Notes: generated by a model from the letters alone, not told the origin. A stretch of DNA of 47,471 bases from Mesobacillus zeae (GCF_003570705.1 NZ_QWVT01000045.1:1-47471), one strand, 5' to 3'. Positions 25,645 through 34,518 are shown, counted from the first letter of the stretch. Numbers and translations: made by a program.

Positions 25645-26304
25645 TTATACAGAACGCGCCTGTAATTGTTCGGACATATATTCTAGCCATTCTTGTTTCA
25701 TAGATTGCAAATGTGGATTGGCATGATAATAGTATGGGTAATTAGCGTATGGCTTTCCCATATACTCTATATCGTTCATTTGTAACGTGAATAACGCTTT
25801 CTTTGCCAAATCAGAAATGCACGAATTCGTTCCCCATGCTACAATCACAGGGCCTCGATTTTGAAGGAATAAGTTTTGAAGTTCCTTGGCCCGTTCGTCA
25901 GAAAATATACTGTGATGGGGAAAAGAATGGCGACAGCTTTTCATCAACTCGCTAAACTTACTTAGATTTCCTTCGCACAGATCTGAAAGGTTAAAAATCG
26001 CTGTTTTATTCCATTTTTGTTCTGCCATCACTCTCATCAGTTGCCGTTGAGTAGGGTCAGACTTTGCTTTCACTAAAGGCACACTATCACTTAAAGTTTG
26101 AATAACCGGAACATTATATGAGGAATCAAGTGGCTGACAGCTTCCGGGATTCACCATGATAAAAAGAGCATCATAATGTTCTTGATAAGTGGATTCCTTA
26201 GCCTGTATTACAGCTAGTCGCCTACACAAATAGCTTTTCCCCTTATTTGTATACTGATAAAAAGCTCCTTCCACTTCATATAGATCCCTTATATGCCCTT
26301 CCAT
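25645..26304 (-). CDS. DUF1643 protein
   Basis: 219 residues matching the DUF1643 pattern: ALFIMVNPGSC near the N-terminal third, DPTQRQLMRVMAEQKW, IFNLSDLCEGN, and VIVAWGTNS. The family is cytoplasmic, found in phages and defence islands, and has no settled biochemical role; the fold has been compared with uracil-DNA glycosylase-like proteins, which I cannot confirm here. GGGAGA precedes the ATG. As the first gene of the minus-strand run into the DUF3427 helicase it is the likely partner of that protein. Confidence 0.82.
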   Translation of the reverse strand: MEGHIRDLYEVEGAFYQYTNKGKSYLCRRLAVIQAKESTYQEHYDALFIMVNPGSCQPLDSSYNVPVIQTLSDSVPLVKAKSDPTQRQLMRVMAEQKWNKTAIFNLSDLCEGNLSKFSELMKSCRHSFPHHSIFSDERAKELQNLFLQNRGPVIVAWGTNSCISDLAKKALFTLQMNDIEYMGKPYANYPYYYHANPHLQSMKQEWLEYMSEQLQARSV

Positions 26305-26535
26305 ACGATCTCTCCCTTTCAGAATTAAAGTATATCTTTATTTTAAGAGAGAATTTAGTATGTTACCATATATTTCATCTAAAAGGATTCAAAAACCAGC
26401 TAAATAAAAACTTATATAAATTAAAATTTTGAATCGCTCGTATCCGAATTAACCCTTCGATACCCCGCAAACCAACTGATTGCGATATCATCAAGCGGGC
26501 CTGACAATTACTTAAACTTCTGGATTAACACCCAA

Positions 26536-26571
26536 TCAAAAAACCTTAAACGACTAATATCGTTTAAGGTC
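26536..26571 (-). terminator. Terminator of the neutral protease gene
   Basis: ACCTTAAACGA and TCGTTTAAGGT form an 11-bp stem around a six-base loop, followed by six T on the minus strand, 30 bp after the protease stop. The rest of the 26305-26601 gap shows nothing further. Confidence 0.88.
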
Positions 26572-26601
26572 TGTTAAGAAGTTGGTTACACATTATGAAG
26601 G

Positions 26602-28287
26602 CTATTGGGTGATCCCCACTCCATTCAATCCATCCTCAGTTGCCTTCACTTCTGTACTATTCTCTCCGAATAGGTCGACGGCAGACTGAATCAGTGCGGC
26701 TCGCGCCTGGCTGAAGTTTGAGTCTGGTGTTAGGTAAACGGTTAGGGCACGGTAGTAGATTTTTCCTAGCTTTTCTTTTCCGATTTGCGTGCCTGTGAGA
26801 TAGGCTGCATGGTTGATGATGGATGAGTTGATATGAACGCCGCCATTGTCCAGGTATAACGGAAGCTTGTAGAATTCATTCATATGCTTTGGATATAATC
26901 CCCTGCCGTCTCCATAGCGTACATAGGAAGCTCCGACTGGATATTTATTTGGATTGCTGAGGCTTCGTAGTGATTCTCTGCCGGAAGCCAGTGCATCAGG
27001 TGCCATGATGTCTTCTCCCATTTCCCAGTCATCACCATCGACCAGTGCTCCGAAAATATCGGAAAAGGCTTCATTTAATGCTCCTGATTCAAAACGGTAT
27101 TTCAATCCTGCAGAATGAGTGGTAACGCCGTGCGTCATTTCATGTGCTGCAACGTCCAAGCCTGCGGATAGAGGGATGAAGAACTCCCCGTCACCGTCTC
27201 CATATGTCATTTGATAGCCATTCCAAAATGCGTTATTGTAATCTTCCCCATAATGGACGGTTGAGACAATTGGCATTCCATTGCCATCAATTGAGTTTCG
27301 TCCGTGCTGATCTTTATAGTAGTGGTAAACCTTTTCAGAATTATAATGGGCATCCACACCCGCCCGCTCATAGTCACTCTTCCAGGAAGCATTTTTGGCA
27401 GCAAATAATTCTCCAGGAAGCTGTACAGTGGATGACCGCCACTGGTTTTTAAAATCGTATGTTGAAATGCCTTCAAGGTTCTCATGGGAATTATCCTGGA
27501 GATAGAACGTAGATCCTTCATTTGATCCAGCAACGTTTTTGTGAGAGATATGAAGTGTTCTATGATCTCCCTTCACCCCAATTCCCGATCCGGTAGCTGG
27601 TTTGAATTGATCGGTATGCATAAGGCCGTTGTATTGATCAATCACTTCCCCAGTCTTTGCATCAACGAATACAAACCAGTTTCCAGGGTTTTCACCAAGG
27701 AAGTTCAAATTGACTTTATACGTTAAATAATGCTGGTTTTCAAATGGAAGTATGACGAGCTCTGTTTTGGGAGCGTAATCCATCTGTTCTGGTGCAGAAA
27801 CGGCTTTCTTGGCCGTTTCGAGTGCACTTTCAGCTGATAGTTGCGGTGAAGTGCTCATATTACTTTCGGCAATTTCATTATTATAACTGCCGTTAACAGT
27901 TTCAACAGCACCGTCTTTGTTATAGTGAACAACCATTTCAGCATCTTCAACAGGCACACCATTTTTTGTTTGCTGCAGTCTGACATGGGTCATACCGAGA
28001 TCGTCTTTATCCTGCCCTTTCACTTTGAGACTCTTGCCGGCATTCTTTATGTTTAGCTGGCTTTCATTTTGTTCGATGAACTTGACCGCATCAGCTGTGT
28101 CTTTCGTAGTAATGTGTTTGATTTTTTCAAAAACGGGACGGTTTTGCTGCTTCCAGCCTTGCGCATGATTTTCAGACACGTGATTCACCCTATCTTCCTG
28201 ACTGACAGCGCCAACAGTTCCAGCGGCAAATGTACTGGTAAACAAAGCAGTGGATAATACCATGGGAATAACAAATTTCTTATTCAT
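26602..28287 (-). CDS. Secreted M4 neutral metalloprotease (bacillolysin type)
   Basis: 561 residues in prepro form. The signal peptide covers about 1-27. The propeptide has an FTP domain (about 50-120) and a PepSY domain (about 125-215). The mature enzyme starts near residue 240. The zinc site is AAHEMTHGVTTHS (near 380-392) with the third ligand in GALNEAFSD (near 404), and the catalytic His lies in GGVHINSSI. It is a thermolysin-like endopeptidase secreted to the medium. It matches NprE/NprB-type enzymes, but which one is not decidable. AGGAGGG precedes the ATG. It stands alone with its own terminator. Confidence 0.95.
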   Translation of the reverse strand: MNKKFVIPMVLSTALFTSTFAAGTVGAVSQEDRVNHVSENHAQGWKQQNRPVFEKIKHITTKDTADAVKFIEQNESQLNIKNAGKSLKVKGQDKDDLGMTHVRLQQTKNGVPVEDAEMVVHYNKDGAVETVNGSYNNEIAESNMSTSPQLSAESALETAKKAVSAPEQMDYAPKTELVILPFENQHYLTYKVNLNFLGENPGNWFVFVDAKTGEVIDQYNGLMHTDQFKPATGSGIGVKGDHRTLHISHKNVAGSNEGSTFYLQDNSHENLEGISTYDFKNQWRSSTVQLPGELFAAKNASWKSDYERAGVDAHYNSEKVYHYYKDQHGRNSIDGNGMPIVSTVHYGEDYNNAFWNGYQMTYGDGDGEFFIPLSAGLDVAAHEMTHGVTTHSAGLKYRFESGALNEAFSDIFGALVDGDDWEMGEDIMAPDALASGRESLRSLSNPNKYPVGASYVRYGDGRGLYPKHMNEFYKLPLYLDNGGVHINSSIINHAAYLTGTQIGKEKLGKIYYRALTVYLTPDSNFSQARAALIQSAVDLFGENSTEVKATEDGLNGVGITQ

Positions 28288-28520
28288 CCTAACCCTCCTA
28301 TTTTGTTTTCGGGAGCCCCAGTGTCAGTATGGAACAGTATGTACGAAAAAACTTTCGGGACCCTTATGTAATATATTAACAGGAATAAATGGAAAGGGTA
28401 AGGATATTTTATAATATTTAGAAAAATGAGACTTTAGGATGAATAGAACAATTTTTTAGTTCTTTTTATACTCTATTTAAATTTTACAACCAGACAGATA
28501 CCCTTTCTTGCTACCTATTC

Positions 28521-29303
28521 CTAATGAAATTTCTTCTGTGTGATCCAATAATATGAAATAACCATTGTCACCAAAATCCAAATCATGATGATCACTAAAT
28601 TTCCATAAAAACTATTCTCGGCTGAACCGGTGATCAAAAATTCCATTGCATACTTGCTCATTCCTGCTGGGTTCAGCATATCGAGCACTGGATGCAACCC
28701 GACGATCATCCGGTTAAAGAGCAGAAACACTATGGAAATTAAAGCAATGATGCCCTGACTGTTGAAAATTGTACTAATCATGGTAGTGAATGTGACCATG
28801 AATAACACCCAGACAGAATAAATGAATAAGGATGCCAGTACACAGGAAAATTGCACGCTAGAGAATAGATAGCTTGTATACAAATAAGAAACAAAAAAAC
28901 CACAAGATACACTTAGGAGGATGATGAAATAGTTTGATATTACTTTGCCCCAAATGTAAGCTCCTACCGAAACTGGCCTTGTTAATATAAAGGCAAGCAT
29001 CCCGCTCGCTTTGTCGCTTTGAATGACCCCCATCACTGAAACAGCTATAATCATCAGACCCAGCTGGTCAAATTGGGACCCGAGGGTAGCCGCCATTATA
29101 TGGCCTCCCTCCTGTTGAGTCATTGAAGGATCGATTGTGATGCCCTGGCCTCCCCCTAAAGCTTTTAAAATAGCTGGGAGGTAATACATGACTACAGGCT
29201 GGGTCGCACCTAAGAACATGAATACAAGAGGAAGCCAAATTATTTTATAGTCTCGTTTCATTTGAACAAATTCTTTGTTTATTAGAACCATTAAGGAATT
29301 CAT
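28521..29303 (-). CDS. ABC-2 type transporter permease
   Basis: 260 residues with six membrane segments typical of ABC-2 permeases: one near 23-40, a loop, then segments near 75-95, 108-130, 138-165, 170-190 and 235-253. The conserved TRPVSVGAYIWGKV segment lies between the second and third. It couples with the ATPase encoded immediately upstream; their frames overlap by four bases (ATGA). The substrate is unknown: lantibiotic, lipid or antibiotic export are usual for this class. Confidence 0.88.
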   Translation of the reverse strand: MNSLMVLINKEFVQMKRDYKIIWLPLVFMFLGATQPVVMYYLPAILKALGGGQGITIDPSMTQQEGGHIMAATLGSQFDQLGLMIIAVSVMGVIQSDKASGMLAFILTRPVSVGAYIWGKVISNYFIILLSVSCGFFVSYLYTSYLFSSVQFSCVLASLFIYSVWVLFMVTFTTMISTIFNSQGIIALISIVFLLFNRMIVGLHPVLDMLNPAGMSKYAMEFLITGSAENSFYGNLVIIMIWILVTMVISYYWITQKKFH

Positions 29304-30208
29304 ACGCCCACCACCAAATTCAAAAAGATTTCCTCAAGAGTTTCTCTTCCGCCCGCTTCAAATCGTACAATATCAACATCATGATTCAATGCGGTTTTTA
29401 ATAACATATTTTTTTGCTGCTGGGGATTTTCCAGTGTAAATTCCACTTTGCTCCCCTTCACTTCGATTTTTTTCACATAGGGTAATTCTCCGGCTAATTG
29501 AATCCATTGCAGATCTTTTGGAGCAATCTCCATTGAGACTGAAACCCTGGTATTTCTTCTCAACAACTCTGTTATCGTTGTGTCTTCGATTTTTTTGCCA
29601 TTTTTCATAATGACAAACCTTTCACATATTTCTTCTGCATCACTTAAAATATGGGTGGACAGCAGTATGGTTGTTTCTTTTTTTATTTCTTGAATCAAAT
29701 TTAGTACTTCCCTGCGGCCAATTGGGTCTAATGCGGAAACAGGTTCATCCATGACAATGAAAGCTGGTGCATGAAGAATCGCCTGTGCGATCCCTAACCG
29801 TTGCCTCATACCTCCCGAAAACGTTTGGACTTTTGCATTTTCCTCTCCGGTAAGACCGACTTTTCCTAAGACAACTGGAACCTTTGCCAGTAGCTTTTGC
29901 TTCGACATTCCTGAAAGCTGCCCCATGAATAGAAGCGTTTCATTCGCCGTCATCCACGGGAAAAAGTTTGGATACTGTGGCAAATAACCAATCTCTCGCT
30001 TCATATTTGAGATTCTCTGCCCATCAAGAAGTACCTCGCCTTCATCCGCGTGAAGTACATCAGCGATGGTCTTTATTAACGTAGACTTGCCCGCACCATT
30101 CGGCCCAATCAACCCTACACATTGGCCTGTTTCAAGCTCCATTGAAAACTCGCTGACCGCAGTCTTTTGTTTAAACCGCTTCGTTACATTCCTTATCTCC
30201 AATTTCAT
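29300..30208 (-). CDS. ABC transporter ATP-binding protein
   Basis: 302 residues. Walker A is GPNGAGKSTLIK (about 36-47), the Q-loop is YLPQYPNFFPW, the signature is TFSGGMRQRLGIAQ, Walker B is AFIVMDEPVSALDP and the switch is LSTHIL. The C-terminal 80 residues are the extra domain seen in drug- or bacteriocin-export ATPases. ATGA overlaps at both ends tie it to the PLDc_N gene upstream and the permease downstream, forming a tight three-gene operon. Confidence 0.93.
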   Translation of the reverse strand: MKLEIRNVTKRFKQKTAVSEFSMELETGQCVGLIGPNGAGKSTLIKTIADVLHADEGEVLLDGQRISNMKREIGYLPQYPNFFPWMTANETLLFMGQLSGMSKQKLLAKVPVVLGKVGLTGEENAKVQTFSGGMRQRLGIAQAILHAPAFIVMDEPVSALDPIGRREVLNLIQEIKKETTILLSTHILSDAEEICERFVIMKNGKKIEDTTITELLRRNTRVSVSMEIAPKDLQWIQLAGELPYVKKIEVKGSKVEFTLENPQQQKNMLLKTALNHDVDIVRFEAGGRETLEEIFLNLVVGV

Positions 30209-30444
30209 GACGGAAGATCATCCTTTCGTCCAGCTGCAAAATATAAAATCGGCCCAATTGTATTACAAAACAAAATAATCAATGTCCACATTAAAATGTT
30301 CTTTCTCGTTTCGCGATGTTGGTACAAATCGATCAACGCAATTAAAATAAGCACCAATCCAACCACTGCAAACGGCAAAATAATTGGCAGCACTTCCATA
30401 AAATCAATATTTTTCAGTTCGTCCCATCCGTAATGAAGTTTCAT
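30205..30444 (-). CDS. Small PLDc_N-domain membrane protein
   Basis: 79 residues from the ATG at 30444, chosen because AAGGGGA lies just upstream; a longer frame to 30513 would run through the palindromic operator. Two membrane segments (about 17-36 and 47-68) fit the PLDc_N domain, ending in the signature GPILYFAAGR. Such proteins are common leaders of ABC-2 export operons, where they may be accessory membrane subunits. The operon faces an HTH regulator gene across a 180-bp region with two palindromes. Confidence 0.83.
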   Translation of the reverse strand: MKLHYGWDELKNIDFMEVLPIILPFAVVGLVLILIALIDLYQHRETRKNILMWTLIILFCNTIGPILYFAAGRKDDLPS

Positions 30445-30460
30445 CCTCATGTCCCCTTTA

Positions 30461-30500
30461 GTTCTTTTGTTATCATTATCAATAATGATAACAAAAGAAC
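30461..30500. promoter_or_regulatory. Operator-like palindrome 1 (19-bp arms)
   Basis: GTTCTTTTGTTATCATTAT at 30461-30479 is mirrored perfectly at 30482-30500 around CA. It lies between the ABC operon start and the divergent regulator and shares GTTATCATTATCAATA with palindrome 2. It is probably an operator of the adjacent HTH regulator. There is no run of T of terminator type beside it. Confidence 0.7.
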
Positions 30501-30555
30501 GAGGTGTTTGCACCTTTTTTTAAAAATAATTATCGTACTGCCACTTTTGTTCTCT

Positions 30556-30583
30556 ATATTGATAATGTTATCATTATCAATAT
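30556..30583. promoter_or_regulatory. Operator-like palindrome 2 (12-bp arms)
   Basis: ATATTGATAATG at 30556-30567 is mirrored by CATTATCAATAT at 30572-30583. It is about 40 bp upstream of the regulator start and repeats the 16-base core of palindrome 1, so one protein probably binds both. Confidence 0.7.
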
Positions 30584-30623
30584 GAAGAGCCTTTTTAATC
30601 AAAAGGATGTTAAAGGAGATAAA

Positions 30624-31163
30624 ATGACGAACAAAGCGGAAATTTTAATGCACCCTGTAAGAATGAAGATAGCACAGGCTTTGATGAGAAATAATGAGGA
30701 GGGTCTAACACCTTTAGGAATGCTTGATATCATTCAGGATGTTCCACAGGCGACTTTATACAGACACATCCAGGTGATGTTTGACGCTGGTGTTCTTAGG
30801 ATTGTAAAAGAAAAGAAAATTCGGTCCGTTTCCGAAAAGTATTATGCGCTTAATGAGGATGCTGCTCGCCTGGATTCAGAAGAATGGAAAAAAACCTCCA
30901 AGGAAAAAAAGCTTAATTATATTTCTTTTTATCAGCTTTCCTTGTTGACCCAATATCAAAATTACCTTTCCACATTAGAAAAAAAGAATAGTACCGAGGA
31001 TCAGGCAACCTTTTCCTTACTAGAATTAAAAATCGCAGATCAAGATTTCGACTCCTTCCATCGGGAATTGAATGATCTAATGCATAAATACTACAAACTA
31101 AAAAAAGAGGATGAAAATCTTCCAACCCGTACGATTGCGGTAACAATCATTCCAGAATCCTGA
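30624..31163 (+). CDS. HTH transcriptional regulator (ArsR-like winged helix)
   Basis: 179 residues from the ATG at 30624, which has AAAGGAGA four bases before it; the frame is open further upstream but crosses the palindromes. The N-terminal 90 residues form a winged helix (LMHPVRMKIAQAL, then VPQATLYRHIQVMFDAGVL and a KIRSVSEKYY wing). The C-terminal half is helical and charged, fitting a dimerisation or ligand domain. It is divergent from the PLDc_N-ABC operon and most likely represses that operon and itself through the two palindromes. A strong terminator follows. Confidence 0.85.
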   Translation: MTNKAEILMHPVRMKIAQALMRNNEEGLTPLGMLDIIQDVPQATLYRHIQVMFDAGVLRIVKEKKIRSVSEKYYALNEDAARLDSEEWKKTSKEKKLNYISFYQLSLLTQYQNYLSTLEKKNSTEDQATFSLLELKIADQDFDSFHRELNDLMHKYYKLKKEDENLPTRTIAVTIIPES

Positions 31164-31189
31164 GTGTATACGCCCATCCTGAAAGGGAA

Positions 31190-31227
31190 AGTGAACCCGG
31201 CATTCATTAAAACCGGGTTCACTTTTG
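31190..31227 (+). terminator. Terminator of the HTH regulator gene
   Basis: AGTGAACCCGG pairs with CCGGGTTCACT (11 bp, no mismatch) and is followed by TTTGT on the plus strand. Confidence 0.88.
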
Positions 31228-31253
31228 TAAAGCCCCACAAATCTTATACAGAT

Positions 31254-31265
31254 ACTGTATACAGT
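31254..31265. promoter_or_regulatory. 12-bp perfect palindrome of unknown role
   Basis: ACTGTATACAGT, fully symmetric, lies between the convergent 3' ends of the HTH regulator and the beta-lactamase-fold gene. It could be a protein site, but its position downstream of both genes gives no clear target. Confidence 0.35.
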
Positions 31266-31288
31266 GAATATATCCTGTGCTAACATAG

Positions 31289-32308
31289 TCACAAATATAT
31301 TTTGGCCTGACAAAATGTATCCGCTGCCAAATTACTGAACTTTCTCAAGTAATGAAGGTAATGATCGACTCCGTAGTTATATCTTTTATTGTACATTTTC
31401 GCTACTACAAGATTATATTCCGGAATCACTAATAAGGTTGGCCCCGTAACACCAAGGATTTGATATGAACCTTTTGGCACTCTCTCCCCAATTTCGCTTC
31501 TTGCTCTTGGTGTGTCCTGGACATACCAAAACAAACCATTTCCCGGCAAGTCCTTATCCCTATACTGGGGGCTCTGCATGGAAGTGGCGATTTGAATCAC
31601 ATCTTTCGGAACAATCTGCTTCCCATTCATCACTCCGTTATTCAAATGGAGCAGACCCCATTTTGCAAACTCTCTTGCGGAAGTATGTAGATTCGAAGCT
31701 TTGCCGTCTGAACTTCCCAAACAAAACGCAGCAGGTTCATCAGGATGGTCGACTACATGCACTAGTTTTTCATTAGGACTGGCCTGCCACCCTGTCTCAC
31801 ATAATCCTAACTGCCCGAATACCCGCTCTTGAAGAAATTCGGGAAAGCTTTTACCGTAGAGTCTATTTAATAACCCAGCCATCATGATCACATTGATCCC
31901 TCTGTACGCCCAGTTTTCCCCTGGATTAAACTCTCTATAAGCCGTTCCGTCAGGTCTCTCATTTAATCCATGGCAATGTGTTACCAAGTGCCTGATTGTC
32001 GTGCCTGCGAGAAGCTCTTTATCGTACTCATCAAAATAGTCAGTGGCTGAGTCATCAAGACTTCTGATTTTCCCTTCATAAAGTGCAAACGCTATGGCCA
32101 GTCCCAAGTAGCTCTTCCGTGCAGAAGCAATATTAAATTGGGAGGATTCCGTAACAGGACGGGAAATAGCTGAATTGGAATGATGCCCGCTATAATGCTC
32201 CACTACAACCTCCCCGTCCTTTATGATTACCAAGGCAGACGCGCTGCTGTGATTACGTTCCCTAATATACTCCACATATGAAATCAGATTTTGATAACGA
32301 TTCTCCAC
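31289..32308 (-). CDS. Beta-lactamase-fold serine hydrolase (class C type)
   Basis: 339 residues from a GTG at 32308, which has AAAGGG nine bases upstream; the ATG at 32344 lacks a ribosome binding site. The active serine tetrad is SARK (near residue 75), with a Tyr motif in NWAYRGINV. The domain is beta-lactamase/DD-peptidase like, as in esterases EstB and PBP4*-type hydrolases. No signal peptide is visible, so it acts in the cytoplasm. It is unlikely to be a true resistance enzyme. It is monocistronic. Confidence 0.82.
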   Translation of the reverse strand: MENRYQNLISYVEYIRERNHSSASALVIIKDGEVVVEHYSGHHSNSAISRPVTESSQFNIASARKSYLGLAIAFALYEGKIRSLDDSATDYFDEYDKELLAGTTIRHLVTHCHGLNERPDGTAYREFNPGENWAYRGINVIMMAGLLNRLYGKSFPEFLQERVFGQLGLCETGWQASPNEKLVHVVDHPDEPAAFCLGSSDGKASNLHTSAREFAKWGLLHLNNGVMNGKQIVPKDVIQIATSMQSPQYRDKDLPGNGLFWYVQDTPRARSEIGERVPKGSYQILGVTGPTLLVIPEYNLVVAKMYNKRYNYGVDHYLHYLRKFSNLAADTFCQAKIYL

Positions 32309-32542
32309 TCTCTCCACATCCCTTTGTAATATAAAACACTTCATTAAGATAAATTCTATATACTGGGATCATTATCCTTGTTTGAAATAGGCCTGTTCGC
32401 TAAATGTGTTGAGTCATTGGGCATTTAATATATGAAGTGTGGTTGTTTAAATTCTTAGTCAATGCTACCAGTCTCGTAGGTTTGCTAACCATCATGAGTT
32501 TTTATATATCGATTTATTTTTAACCCATAAAACTGTTATTTC

Positions 32543-32582
32543 AAAAAAACCTTGAAAGGCATTAAGCCACTCAAGGTTTTAG
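32543..32582 (-). terminator. Terminator of the 116-residue protein gene
   Basis: AAAACCTTGA at 32546-32555 pairs with TCAAGGTTTT at 32571-32580, and an inner GGC/GCC stem adds to it. Seven T follow on the minus strand. The remainder of the 32345-32648 gap shows no gene. Confidence 0.75.
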
Positions 32583-32648
32583 AATTTTCCCCAGACCTTT
32601 CAATCACTTCAATAGCTCTTTATAGAGTCCTCTATTACCAAATATCAA

Positions 32649-32999
32649 TTATAAATGGCTGTCTTTTTCTTCTATGAATTCTAGAAAGTGATCTTGAAGT
32701 TCCCCTTCTGTATCAATAGAATCAAGCAGTAATTTAGGCTCTAACGAACAGTCTTTTAAAGTTGAACTTCCATCAATTACACCTAACATGTTGGAAATGG
32801 TATCAATCATGGTTTGTTCAATTATCCTCATTAAAATATCCTTATTTTCTTCTGTTAGGCTATTGTAGAGACCAATAGCTGCTTTGCAGTACTCATCGGT
32901 TTTTGGGCCAACTTTTGTTGTTTCGTATAGATGTCTGTCTAATTCATGATTCTCTTTGATTATTGACTCATATAGTGATTTAACGAAGTTCTCAATCAT
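32649..32999 (-). CDS. Small acidic helical protein, unknown function
   Basis: 116 residues, acidic, probably all alpha-helical, with no signal peptide or membrane segment and no motif I recognise. The frame has normal codon use for the region, but only a weak ribosome binding site (GAGGAAATAAA region). It is followed by a good terminator about 70 bp after the stop, supporting a real transcription unit. It stands alone between two 180-340 bp gaps. Confidence 0.6.
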   Translation of the reverse strand: MIENFVKSLYESIIKENHELDRHLYETTKVGPKTDEYCKAAIGLYNSLTEENKDILMRIIEQTMIDTISNMLGVIDGSSTLKDCSLEPKLLLDSIDTEGELQDHFLEFIEEKDSHL

Positions 33000-33185
33000 T
33001 TTATTTCCTCATTTTCTGAAACATTTTTTTATTTAGTTCAATGAGTTCTTTTAATGCAGAATTCATACATACACATTGGTTATCTGTATTAATTAATGTC
33101 GAAATTCATTTTTTTTCCTTCTTGAAGTTCAATTGTTGCGACCATCACTACTTTTCTTTCTTACTATTTTTTCTAATTTCTATCA

Positions 33186-34184
33186 TTATCGGATTCTTGC
33201 TTTTCGGAATCCATCGAATACACTTATTACAGCGAATATAAAATAGATGATCAATGATCCCAATACCGCATTGTCCACAAATTCGTCTCCTGTAACAGTG
33301 AATAGATTGGACATGTAGGCAATAAACTCTGGTTGGAATAAATTCTGATTATTGATGATTAAAACAAATACCACTAATGCAAGGAGTTCATTCACAGTGT
33401 TGAAAATTGCTGTTTTTTTCGTCCATTGGCCCTTAATGAATTTATATAAAGCTAAAGCGACATCCATCCCAATCACCAATAGAACTACTGGCCAATAGGA
33501 GTCGAGGACTTCCTGGTTAAAAGAAGGAGTTACAAATACAAGTCCTTCTTCACCGCTCTCATATACTCCTGCAAGACGATTCGCGTAAAAATAAACCGTT
33601 GACCAAATCGCCGTCCATAGCAAACTACCAAACACTTCTGCCCTTGAAATAGATCTCTTCTTCGGAATATTAGGGATGTTTTTCAAATCTTCGGGTGACC
33701 ACTTTTTAAAATATGGTGTTAGTGGCTGCATGTCTTTCCCCTTGTCTGTTCTTTCTAAAATTGCGAAGAATAAAGTGACCCAGAAAAACGTTTGAAACGA
33801 TATTTCTAAAATACTTCCAACACCTTCAATCATGATTGCGATAAACGTAGTGAGCACTGTTCCCCCTTCGTTGTAACGAAAGATATGCTCTGCAGCTAAA
33901 GAAATCACCGCAATCGCAGCCCCAATGGGCAGAATCATTTTTAATAAGGAAAGATATGCCTCGAAGTACCGTGGCCCTATCAGGTGCATCGGCTTATCCT
34001 GATAACCGCTTGCGAGCATTGCTGGATTCCCCATTTTCTCCAGGACAGATTTAACATCCTCTTCTCTATATTCAGCAGGCAGCATATCCTCAATGGTCGA
34101 CCTCAATTCAAGTCCAATGTCTTCGCGAGTCTTTTCTGGAAGCCTGCGCGTCACTTCGTGAATATAGACCTCAATCAAGTCCAT
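33186..34184 (-). CDS. HAAS-domain membrane protein (PadR partner)
   Basis: 332 residues. The N-terminal 70 form a HAAS domain (MDLIEVYIHEVTRRLPEKTR and SVLEKMGNPAMLA), a cytoplasmic helical domain paired with PadR regulators. Then follow about seven membrane segments (near 85-105, 120-150, 185-205, 230-250, 270-290, 310-328). The gene overlaps the PadR gene by 14 bases. Family knowledge: HAAS proteins act with their PadR partner in envelope stress or drug-linked regulation. The 33002-33185 interval downstream is non-coding. Confidence 0.85.
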   Translation of the reverse strand: MDLIEVYIHEVTRRLPEKTREDIGLELRSTIEDMLPAEYREEDVKSVLEKMGNPAMLASGYQDKPMHLIGPRYFEAYLSLLKMILPIGAAIAVISLAAEHIFRYNEGGTVLTTFIAIMIEGVGSILEISFQTFFWVTLFFAILERTDKGKDMQPLTPYFKKWSPEDLKNIPNIPKKRSISRAEVFGSLLWTAIWSTVYFYANRLAGVYESGEEGLVFVTPSFNQEVLDSYWPVVLLVIGMDVALALYKFIKGQWTKKTAIFNTVNELLALVVFVLIINNQNLFQPEFIAYMSNLFTVTGDEFVDNAVLGSLIIYFIFAVISVFDGFRKARIR

Positions 34185-34518
34185 CTTTTTCCTCCCCTTC
34201 CAACAACTTATATAATTCCTTAGAATTTTTCAGCCATTCTTCTTTTAACTGCTCAAAAACTTCTTTGCCGTATTCACTAAGAACATAATATTTCCGTGGC
34301 CTGGTCTCGGACGTATCCCAGCTGCTCGTTACCAATTCCTGCTTTTCAAGTCGGCGAAGCAGTGGATATAATGTGCTTTGCTCAATGAAAATCCCCGACT
34401 TTTCCAATGACTGGACAAGTGAATATCCATATTGCGGAGTCCGCAACTGGCTTAACACAGCTAACGTCAATGTCCCCCTTCTTAGCTCGGTACTTAATGA
34501 ATTCAATAAGTTGCTCAC
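34171..34518 (-). CDS. PadR-family transcriptional regulator
   Basis: 115 residues from a GTG at 34518 preceded by AGAGGTGG; a frame to 34557 has no better site. It has the standard PadR winged helix: TELRRGTLTLAVLSQLRTPQYGYSL, then STLYPLLRRLEKQ and a wing with RPRKYYVLSEYG, plus one C-terminal dimerisation helix. It is transcribed first with the HAAS membrane protein. Two 17-base near-identical sites in its promoter suggest autoregulation. The ligand is unknown. Confidence 0.9.
   Translation of the reverse strand: MSNLLNSLSTELRRGTLTLAVLSQLRTPQYGYSLVQSLEKSGIFIEQSTLYPLLRRLEKQELVTSSWDTSETRPRKYYVLSEYGKEVFEQLKEEWLKNSKELYKLLEGEEKDGLD

Noticed and set aside
30461-30500. Rho-independent terminator for the HTH or ABC genes
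   Set aside because: It lies upstream of both divergent genes, has no adjoining T-run, and shares its core with a second palindrome, so an operator fits better.
31289-32308. Beta-lactam resistance gene
   Set aside because: The SxxK motif is present, but the protein lacks a signal peptide and looks like the broad esterase/DD-peptidase-like group.
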